NCBI GenBank assembly: GCA_964389005.1
Contig: CAYMCV010000108.1
Span: 1 to 8,671, forward strand
Direction: 5' to 3'
DNA length: 8,671 nt
DNA from: CAYMCV01 sp964389005
GTDB taxonomy: Bacteria > Bacillota > Clostridia > Lachnospirales > Lachnospiraceae
In this document: positions 1 to 5,056 of the stretch, one piece after another
How the letters are laid out: each line of letters begins with the position of its first letter
How positions within the stretch are numbered: position 1 is the first letter of the stretch
Translations under genes and position numbers: made by a program
The notes under the pieces: generated by a model
Seen by the model: only the letters and a program-made list of their open reading frames with translations
Databases searched by the model: none
Told to the model about the DNA's origin: nothing

Positions 1-60
1 AAGCGGTTAAGACGCCGCCCTCTCACGGCGGAATCAGGGGTTCGATTCCCCTACGAGCTG
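1..60 (+). tRNA. tRNA-Glu (anticodon CTC), 5' end missing
   Basis: This is the 3' portion of a glutamate tRNA; the 5' acceptor strand and start of the D arm lie outside the window. The anticodon stem is CCGCC (15-19) with GGCGG (27-31), enclosing the 7-base loop CTCTCAC, so the anticodon is CTC at 22-24 and reads GAG codons. The T arm is AGGGG (36-40), loop TTCGATT (41-47) and CCCCT (48-52). The 3' acceptor strand is 53-59, with discriminator G at 60, as expected for tRNA-Glu. No CCA is encoded (next bases are TTG), so maturation would need 3' trimming and CCA addition. A terminator follows, so this is the last gene of its transcript. Confidence 0.93.
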
Positions 61-94
61 TTGACTGTTATTTTTAACAGCCCAACCCGTGAAT

Positions 95-128
95 AACCAC
101 TCTCAGGATTGTCTGAAAGTGGTTTTTT
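95..128 (+). terminator. intrinsic terminator after tRNA-Glu
   Basis: AACCACT (95-101) pairs with AGTGGTT (118-124). After one C/A mismatch, TCAG (103-106) pairs with CTGA (113-116) around a 6-base loop. The run of T at 123-128 completes a strong Rho-independent terminator. It separates the tRNA transcript from the methyltransferase gene. There is no T-run on the other strand, so it works in the + direction only. Confidence 0.9.
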
Positions 129-147
129 ATTTCTTAAAAATATTTAT

Positions 148-154
148 GAAGAGG
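148..154 (+). promoter_or_regulatory. ribosome binding site that decides the rlmI start
   Basis: GAAGAGG lies one base before the ATG at 156, too close to serve it, but ten bases before the in-frame ATG at 165. This favours 165 as the start, making the protein three residues shorter than the longest open frame. Confidence 0.6.
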
Positions 155-164
155 CATGAAGCAT

Positions 165-1367
165 ATGAGCGAAGCGAAAGTATACTTGAAAAAAGGCGAA
201 GGAAGGTTGCTGAAAAATGGCGGCTTATGGGTATTTGACAATGAAATTGCTTCCATCTCCGGTGAATATCATGACGGTGACGTTGTCGGTATCTATGATT
301 TCGACGAATACCCCATGGGAAAAGGGATTTTTAACAGTGCATCCAAAATCAGAGTTCGTGTTCTGACAAGAGATATTCATACGGAAATTGATGAGCGTTT
401 CTTTGAGAAGCGTATGCAGGATGCATGGGATTATCGAAAAAAGACCGTGGATACAAGCAGTTGCAGACTGGTGTTTGGAGAAGCGGACTTTATGCCCGGA
501 TTTGTGGTTGATAAGTTCGAAGATATATTGGTTGTGGAATCACTGTCATTGGGGCTTGATTTGCGAAAAGAAACCATTCTGAATGCATTGTGTAAGGTGT
601 TAATGCATGACGGCATTCACATTCGCGGAATCTATGAAAGAAGCGATGCCAAAGTCAGACTTTTGGAGGGCATGGAACGAAGGAAGGGATTCATCGGCCC
701 TGCGTTTGATACGAAGGTTATGATTACTGAAAATGGTGTGAAGTACTGGGTAGATATTATGGATGGTCAAAAAACAGGTTTTTTTCTGGACCAGAAGTAC
801 AACCGTTTGGCAATTCAAAAACTGTGTCGTGATGCTAAGGTCTTGGATTGCTTTACACATACAGGATCGTTTGCTTTGAACGCCGGAATCGCAGGAGCAA
901 AGAGTGTTCTTGGAATTGATGCATCCATGACTGCAATCGACTGCGCACGTAATAATGCTGCATTGAACAAATTGTCCGAAATTGTAACATTTGAATGTGC
1001 GGATGTATTTGATTATTTGCCGGAACTGGAAGCCAAAGGTGAGCAATTTGATGTATTGATTTTGGACCCGCCTGCATTTACCAAGTCACAGAATTCGGTA
1101 AGAAATGCAACGAAAGGTTATCGTGAAATTAATTTGAGAGGCATGAAACTTGTTAAAAACGGCGGCTTTTTGGCAACCTGTTCGTGTTCACATTTCATGA
1201 CCTATGAGTTGTTTACGCAGACCATCAATCAGGCTGCAAAAAGTGTCCATAAAAGGCTTCGTCAAGTAGAGTTTCGTACACAATCACCTGATCATCCGAT
1301 ACTGTGGGCTGCGGAAGAATCCTATTATTTGAAATTCTATATTTTTCAGGTTTGTAATGAACAGTAA
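165..1367 (+). CDS. rlmI: class I SAM-dependent 23S rRNA (cytosine-C5) methyltransferase, RlmI type
   Basis: The 400-residue protein matches the family's usual length (E. coli RlmI, 396). The N-terminal 70 or so residues look like the RNA-binding PUA domain of this family (KKGEGRLLKNGGLWVFDNEI). The family signature DGQKTGFFLDQ is at about 200-210, the SAM-binding loop DCFTHTGSF at 228-236, the motif IV DPPAF at 301-305, and TCSCSH with candidate catalytic cysteines at 338-343. By family knowledge it methylates C5 of a cytosine in 23S rRNA (C1962 in E. coli); the exact target here is inferred, and other members of this PUA-methyltransferase group are possible. Start 165 was chosen over 156 because of ribosome-binding-site spacing. 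It is flanked by terminators and is probably a single-gene unit; no clear promoter is visible upstream. Confidence 0.93.
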   Translation: MSEAKVYLKKGEGRLLKNGGLWVFDNEIASISGEYHDGDVVGIYDFDEYPMGKGIFNSASKIRVRVLTRDIHTEIDERFFEKRMQDAWDYRKKTVDTSSCRLVFGEADFMPGFVVDKFEDILVVESLSLGLDLRKETILNALCKVLMHDGIHIRGIYERSDAKVRLLEGMERRKGFIGPAFDTKVMITENGVKYWVDIMDGQKTGFFLDQKYNRLAIQKLCRDAKVLDCFTHTGSFALNAGIAGAKSVLGIDASMTAIDCARNNAALNKLSEIVTFECADVFDYLPELEAKGEQFDVLILDPPAFTKSQNSVRNATKGYREINLRGMKLVKNGGFLATCSCSHFMTYELFTQTINQAAKSVHKRLRQVEFRTQSPDHPILWAAEESYYLKFYIFQVCNEQ

Positions 1368-1398
1368 AAATGATTTTGCAGAATATTTTACTTTTTTT
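1363..1398 (+). terminator. AU-rich terminator overlapping the rlmI stop codon
   Basis: AGTAAAA (1363-1369) pairs with TTTTACT (1386-1392). The stem can extend through T1371 and A1373-T1375 with 1382-1385 if two bases bulge. Seven T residues follow (1392-1398). The stem is nearly all A-U and includes the TAA stop (1365-1367), so termination may be weak. Confidence 0.5.
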
Positions 1399-1408
1399 GC
1401 GGAAAAAC

Positions 1409-1437
1409 TTGTATGGCGACAAATTCTGCGTTATATT
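1409..1437 (+). promoter_or_regulatory. possible sigma-A promoter for pta
   Basis: A weak -35 TTGTAT (1409-1414) is separated by exactly 17 bases from a good -10 TATATT (1432-1437). Transcription would start near 1444, leaving a leader of about 70 bases before pta. The -35 matches consensus at only three positions, so an activator or a different promoter is possible. Confidence 0.42.
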
Positions 1438-1512
1438 AGTATCTGTTGAAGATATTTCATCATGATAATTCATGATCAGTATAAGCGAAAGTGCAATGAG
1501 AGGAGAAACAAA

Positions 1513-2514
1513 ATGGCATTTGTAGACAATATTAAGGAAAAGGCAAAACAAAACAAAAAGACGATTCTGCTTCCGGAGACAATGGATGACAGAACATATT
1601 TTGCTGCACAGAAGGCGATGGAAGAGAACATAGCAAACATCGTTTTGATTGGTGCAAAAGAAGAGATTGCTTCGAAAGAAAAAGCATTGGGGCTTGATTT
1701 AAGCAAGGCAGGTATCATTGATCCGGCAACGACGGACAAACTTGACGGATATGTCAACTTATTATATGAAACCAGAAAAGCAAAGGGAATGACCGAAGAA
1801 GCAGCGAGAGAGATTCTTTTGAAAGATACAATCACATTTGGCGTTGTTATGTTAAAGGCAGGAGATGCAGACGGTCTCGTAGCGGGCGCATGCCACTCCA
1901 CTGCGGACACGCTTCGTCCTTCACTTCAGATATTAAAGACCAAAGCAGGATGCAAGCTTGTATCCGCATTCTTCATTATGGATGTACCCAATTGCGAGTA
2001 CGGAGCAAACGGAACTTTCATATTTGCAGACAGTGGATTGAATCAGGACCCGAATCCTGAAGAATTGGCAGCAATTGCAGCATCAAGTGCAGAAAGCTTT
2101 GAGTCACTGGTTGGCGCACCGGCATACATCGGTATGTTGTCTCATTCCAGCAAGGGAAGCGCTAAGCATGCGCTTGTCGATAAGATGGTTGAAGCAACCA
2201 AGATTGCAAAAGAAACTTATCCGGAACTTCGTGTTGATGGTGAATTTCAGGCAGACGCAGCAATTGTTCCTTCCGTGGCTGCATCAAAGGCACCGGGGAG
2301 TGAAATTGCAGGAAAAGCCAATGTTTTGGTATTCCCGAATCTTGATGCGGGAAATATTGCATATAAATTAGTACAAAGACTTGCCAAAGCAGATGCTTAC
2401 GGCCCGATTTTACAGGGGATTGCAAAGCCCGTGAATGACTTATCTCGTGGATGTTCCGCAGAAGATATCGTGGGTGTAATTGCAATTACAGCAGTTCAGG
2501 CACAGATTGGCTAA
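1513..2514 (+). CDS. pta: phosphate acetyltransferase
   Basis: Pta catalyses acetyl-CoA + phosphate = acetyl phosphate + CoA in the cytoplasm. With acetate kinase this yields ATP and acetate in fermentation, or activates acetate in reverse. The 333-residue length is normal for the short single-domain form. Visible signatures are the LLPE start (19-22), GLVAGACHSTADTLRP (121-136), VLVFPNLDAGNIAYKLVQRL (271-290) and GPILQGIAKPVNDLSRGC (297-314). S311, R312 and D318 match the Ser-Arg-Asp trio implicated in catalysis in the family. The open frame extends 17 codons upstream, but AGGAG at 1501-1505, seven bases before ATG 1513, sets the start. Phosphate butyryltransferase is a less likely relative. 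The usual partner ackA is not next to it. Confidence 0.96.
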   Translation: MAFVDNIKEKAKQNKKTILLPETMDDRTYFAAQKAMEENIANIVLIGAKEEIASKEKALGLDLSKAGIIDPATTDKLDGYVNLLYETRKAKGMTEEAAREILLKDTITFGVVMLKAGDADGLVAGACHSTADTLRPSLQILKTKAGCKLVSAFFIMDVPNCEYGANGTFIFADSGLNQDPNPEELAAIAASSAESFESLVGAPAYIGMLSHSSKGSAKHALVDKMVEATKIAKETYPELRVDGEFQADAAIVPSVAASKAPGSEIAGKANVLVFPNLDAGNIAYKLVQRLAKADAYGPILQGIAKPVNDLSRGCSAEDIVGVIAITAVQAQIG

Positions 2515-2515
2515 A

Positions 2516-2542
2516 CAATTTACGGTATAATTTTACCAATTG
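2516..2542 (+). other. stem-loop just after pta
   Basis: CAATT (2516-2520) plus GGTA (2524-2527) pair with TACC (2534-2537) plus AATTG (2538-2542), leaving a 3-base bulge and a 6-base loop. There is no T-run after it, so it is not a standard intrinsic terminator. It may be a pta mRNA 3' structure or part of an operator, since it includes a TACGGTATA repeat. Confidence 0.35.
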
Positions 2543-2555
2543 CTTTAAAAAGATG

Positions 2556-2584
2556 TTGACAAATAAAGAAACCGTATGTATAAT
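2556..2584 (+). promoter_or_regulatory. consensus sigma-A promoter of rpmF
   Basis: TTGACA (2556-2561), exactly 17 bases, then TATAAT (2579-2584): both hexamers match consensus at all six positions. Transcription should start near 2591, giving a leader of about 43 bases. A strong constitutive promoter suits a ribosomal protein gene. TACGGT motifs lie on both sides. Confidence 0.9.
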
Positions 2585-2633
2585 CGGAAAAGTACGGTAT
2601 ATATGGATTTTGTTGTGATGTGGAGGTGTTAAA

Positions 2634-2816
2634 ATGTCTATTTGTCCTAAGAATAAATCTTCCAAAGGTAGAAGAGATAAGAGAAGAGCGAACTGGAAGA
2701 TGAGCGCTCCGACTTTGGTTAAGTGCAGCAAGTGCGGTGCGTTGACAGTACCCCACAGAATTTGTAAAGCTTGCGGATCTTATAACAAGAAAGAGATTAT
2801 TGCTCAAGAAGATTAA
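2634..2816 (+). CDS. rpmF: 50S ribosomal protein L32 (bL32), zinc-ribbon form
   Basis: This small, very basic 60-residue protein is a component of the large ribosomal subunit. Its N-terminus (MSICPKNKSSKGRRDKRRAN) is the L32 signature. CSKC (31-34) and CKAC (44-47) form a CxxC-x9-CxxC zinc ribbon, so this is the zinc-binding paralogue type and not the cysteine-free version. GGAGGTG at 2622-2628 is a strong ribosome binding site five bases before the ATG. The gene has its own consensus promoter and terminator, so it appears to be a single-gene unit although it keeps the conserved position before plsX. The yceD (DUF177) gene that often precedes rpmF is absent here. Confidence 0.98.
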   Translation: MSICPKNKSSKGRRDKRRANWKMSAPTLVKCSKCGALTVPHRICKACGSYNKKEIIAQED

Positions 2817-2831
2817 TTTACTTACATTAAG

Positions 2832-2868
2832 AGCAAGGCGTGTTGATTCAACATTGCCTTGCTTTTTT
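2832..2868 (+). terminator. intrinsic terminator after rpmF
   Basis: AGCAAGGC (2832-2839) pairs perfectly with GCCTTGCT (2856-2863). An inner stem TGTTG (2841-2845) with CAACA (2849-2853) closes a 3-base loop. TTTTTT at 2863-2868 follows. It isolates rpmF from plsX. Confidence 0.92.
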
Positions 2869-2873
2869 ATATC

Positions 2874-2902
2874 TTGATTTTTAGACATATTTTTAGTATA
2901 CT
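2874..2902 (+). promoter_or_regulatory. sigma-A promoter of plsX-acpP
   Basis: TTGATT (2874-2879), a 17-base spacer, then TATACT (2897-2902). It sits directly after the rpmF terminator and would give a leader of about 60 bases before plsX. The -10 lies inside a 12-base palindrome, so the promoter may be repressed. Confidence 0.7.
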
Positions 2903-2904
2903 AA
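2893..2904 (+). promoter_or_regulatory. palindrome TTAGTATACTAA on the plsX -10, possible operator
   Basis: The 12 bases are a perfect inverted repeat covering the -10 hexamer. A second palindrome, ACTAATTAGT (2900-2909), overlaps it and reaches the expected transcription start. The TTAGTA and TACTAA arms resemble the half-sites of the lipid regulator FapR, but the arms here abut with no spacer, so the assignment is tentative. Confidence 0.4.
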
Positions 2905-2971
2905 TTAGTGTGCGTAAAAATGCATATTTGAGTAGAACATAGAACGCAAAAGGCGCTGGAATGGAGTAGGA

Positions 2972-3994
2972 ATGCAGGAGTATATCAAAGTTGCCGTTGA
3001 TGCAATGGGCGGCGATTATGCACCGGACGCAGCGATTCAGGGTGCAATTGAAGCAATTAATGCAAACAAGGAAATTAAAGTTTATCTTGTGGGACGCGAA
3101 ACGTTAATCAATGACAAACTTAAAGTTTTATCCTATCAGAAAGATCAATTGGAAGTGGTACACGCGGAAGAAATTATTGAGATGGCGGAACCACCTGTAA
3201 TGGCAATTCGTACGAAGAAAGATTCATCCATCGTCAGAGGCATGATGATGGTACGAAACGGAGACTGTGATGCTTTTGTATCGGCAGGCAGTACCGGAGC
3301 GGTTTTGGTCGGAGGACAGGTATTGGTCGGCAGATTAAAAGGTGTGGAAAGACCGCCTTTGGCACCGGTGATACCTACACGACAAGGCGGTGCGCTATTG
3401 GTTGATTGCGGAGCGAATGTGGATTCACGTGCGTCTCATCTTGTACAATTTGCGAAGATGGGCAGTATTTATATGAAGAATATCTGCGGCATTGAAAATC
3501 CGCGTATTGGATTGGTCAGCGTAGGGGCGGAAGAAGAAAAAGGTAATGCACTTGTAAAAGAAACCTATCCGCTATTGAAGAATTGTCCTGATATTCATTT
3601 TATCGGTAATATCGAAGCAAGAGATATCCCGGATGGTATTGCAGATGTAATCGTGTGTGATGCGTTTGTCGGAAATGTGATTTTAAAGATGTATGAGGGG
3701 GTCAGCAGTTCCATGATGTCAATTATCAAGGAAGGGATGATGTCTTCTTTGCGCGGCAAAATCGGCGGCGCATTGGTAAAGCCGGTATTGAAAGCAACGT
3801 TAAAGAATTACAGTGCATCCGAGTACGGCGGAGCACCTCTTTTGGGACTGAAAGGTTTGATTGTGAAGGCACACGGAAATTCAAATGCATTGGAAATCAA
3901 GAATTCAATTTTACAGTGTGTAGATTTTACCCGCAAAGACATTAATGCGCAGATCAGAGACAGCGTAATGCTTTCGGATATACAGGGAGATTAA
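2972..3994 (+). CDS. plsX: phosphate acyltransferase PlsX
   Basis: PlsX makes acyl phosphate from acyl-ACP and phosphate. PlsY then uses acyl phosphate to acylate glycerol-3-phosphate, the first step of phospholipid synthesis. It is a soluble enzyme that acts at the membrane surface. The 340-residue length fits the family (about 330-345). Signatures are VAVDAMGGDYAP (7-18), SAGSTGA (104-110), LVDCGANVDS (143-152), GNIEARDI (212-219), CDAFVGNV (229-236), EYGGAPLLGL (284-293) and KAHGNSNA (299-306). GGAG at 2963-2966, five bases before the ATG, supports the start. It is followed after two bases by acpP, whose product carries the acyl donor, so the two are almost certainly co-transcribed and translationally coupled. 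Confidence 0.97.
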   Translation: MQEYIKVAVDAMGGDYAPDAAIQGAIEAINANKEIKVYLVGRETLINDKLKVLSYQKDQLEVVHAEEIIEMAEPPVMAIRTKKDSSIVRGMMMVRNGDCDAFVSAGSTGAVLVGGQVLVGRLKGVERPPLAPVIPTRQGGALLVDCGANVDSRASHLVQFAKMGSIYMKNICGIENPRIGLVSVGAEEEKGNALVKETYPLLKNCPDIHFIGNIEARDIPDGIADVIVCDAFVGNVILKMYEGVSSSMMSIIKEGMMSSLRGKIGGALVKPVLKATLKNYSASEYGGAPLLGLKGLIVKAHGNSNALEIKNSILQCVDFTRKDINAQIRDSVMLSDIQGD

Positions 3995-3996
3995 TT

Positions 3997-4236
3997 ATGG
4001 AGTTGGATACAATCAGAGAAGTAACGGCAAGGGTATTGAATGTGGATCCGAATGAGATTTCAGAGAATACCACTTTTTTAGGCGATTTGGGAGCTGATTC
4101 GCTTGATATTTATCAAATCGTCATGGGGATTGAAGAAGAATTAGAAATACAACTTCCACCGGATGAAATTGAGAATATTACAACGGTAGGGGAAGCAATT
4201 GAATTAATCAAGAAATCCGAGAGCGTTTCGAAATAG
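3997..4236 (+). CDS. acpP: acyl carrier protein
   Basis: This small acidic 79-residue carrier holds growing fatty acids on a 4'-phosphopantetheine arm. The attachment serine is S35 in LGADSLDIYQIVMG (31-44), at the start of the second helix. The remainder, EEELEIQLPPDEIENITTVG, follows the usual ACP fold of helices II and III. It delivers acyl groups to PlsX, encoded immediately upstream. Its ribosome binding site, AGGGAG (3984-3989), lies inside the end of plsX, seven bases before the ATG, which suggests coupled translation. A terminator follows, so acpP ends this transcript. A polyketide or other specialised carrier is unlikely given the neighbours. Confidence 0.97.
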   Translation: MELDTIREVTARVLNVDPNEISENTTFLGDLGADSLDIYQIVMGIEEELEIQLPPDEIENITTVGEAIELIKKSESVSK

Positions 4237-4247
4237 GTTGTGATTTT

Positions 4248-4281
4248 GCCCGGTTAGGGAACTCCCGAATTGGGCTTTTTT
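4248..4281 (+). terminator. intrinsic terminator after acpP
   Basis: GCCC (4248-4251) pairs with GGGC (4272-4275). GGTT (4252-4255) pairs with AATT (4268-4271) using two G-U pairs. GGG (4257-4259) pairs with CCC (4264-4266) over a 4-base loop. TTTTTT follows at 4276-4281. It separates plsX-acpP from rnc-smc. Confidence 0.88.
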
Positions 4282-4358
4282 ATTCAAAAGGGATGAATGT
4301 TAGAAAAGGGAGAAACAAATAAGGGGGCATGCCGCGAAAACGGCGGAAATGAGGAAAG

Positions 4359-5042
4359 ATGCTGAAAATAGAAGATTTTCAGGAAGCGATGAACTATCGT
4401 TTCCAAGATGAGGGACTGTTAAGGGAAGCTTTAACACACAGTTCCTATGCAAATGAACAAAAGATTAACAAATACGGCAATTATCAGCGATTGGAGTATT
4501 TGGGTGATGCTGTTCTTGAATTGGTAAGCAGCGAATTTATTTATAACAAACATAAGGAAATGACAGAAGGACAGATGTCCAAAAAACGTGCTGCCATGGT
4601 TTGCGAGCCGTCGCTTGCGTATTGCGCAAGGGAAATCAATCTTGGAGCATATATCTTTCTCGGGCGCGGTGAAGAGGCTTCCGGAGGAAGAGACAGAGAT
4701 TCCATACTATCCGATGTGTTGGAAGCAGTCATTGGTGCTATTTTTTTGGATGGCGGATTTGATAAGGCCAAAGATTTTATTGACAAAGTTGTTTTGGAGG
4801 ACATTGAAGACAAGCAAATCTTTTTTGACAGTAAAAGTTTGTTACAGGAGACTGTACAAGGGAGACAATTGGGCTTACTGAAGTATACGATTTTATCTGA
4901 AAAAGGACCGGAGCACGAGAAGACATTTCAAGTGGAGGTACACTTAAACGATCGAATACTTGCCGTAGGCAACGGACACAACAAGAAGGCGGCAGAACAA
5001 GATGCGGCGTTTAAGGCAATTCATGTGTTAAAGGAATCGTAG
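4359..5042 (+). CDS. rnc: ribonuclease III
   Basis: RNase III is a homodimeric, Mg-dependent endonuclease that cuts double-stranded RNA. It processes rRNA precursors and controls some mRNAs and antisense RNAs. The 227-residue length is typical (E. coli 226). The catalytic domain (about 1-150) has the signature RLEYLGDAVLEL (44-55), with metal-ligand acids E46 and D50, and DVLEAVIGAIFLDGG (119-133), with D119 and E122. A double-stranded-RNA-binding domain covers about 157-225, with the typical end GHNKKAAEQDAAFKAI (206-221). GAGG at 4351-4354, four bases before the ATG, supports the start. smc follows after 14 bases, so the two are co-transcribed. No clear promoter is visible between the acpP terminator and rnc. 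RNase III autoregulates in some bacteria, but no long hairpin substrate is seen in this leader. Confidence 0.97.
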   Translation: MLKIEDFQEAMNYRFQDEGLLREALTHSSYANEQKINKYGNYQRLEYLGDAVLELVSSEFIYNKHKEMTEGQMSKKRAAMVCEPSLAYCAREINLGAYIFLGRGEEASGGRDRDSILSDVLEAVIGAIFLDGGFDKAKDFIDKVVLEDIEDKQIFFDSKSLLQETVQGRQLGLLKYTILSEKGPEHEKTFQVEVHLNDRILAVGNGHNKKAAEQDAAFKAIHVLKES

Positions 5043-5056
5043 AACGGGAGAATGGG

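Noticed and set aside
1462..1512. In-frame 17-codon N-terminal extension of pta
   Set aside because: The strong AGGAG site is correctly spaced for ATG 1513, Pta proteins normally begin near there, and the extension contains the TCATGAT repeats and an untypical sequence.
2486..2888. Overlapping minus-strand open frames of 81 and 122 codons across rpmF and its flanks
   Set aside because: They lie opposite a certain L32 gene, its promoter and its terminator, lack a ribosome binding site, and the sequences look like no protein family. They are shadows of the + strand.
2911..2948. TGCGT / ACGCA pairing in the plsX leader as a possible riboswitch or attenuator
   Set aside because: Only five base pairs over a 28-base loop, with no T-run and no conserved riboswitch core that I recognise.
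4103..4116. TTGATATTTATCAA inverted repeat inside acpP, resembling a FabT-type operator
   Set aside because: It codes for the conserved helix after the phosphopantetheine serine (LDIYQ), so the symmetry is explained by the protein sequence; it is also inside the gene, away from any promoter.
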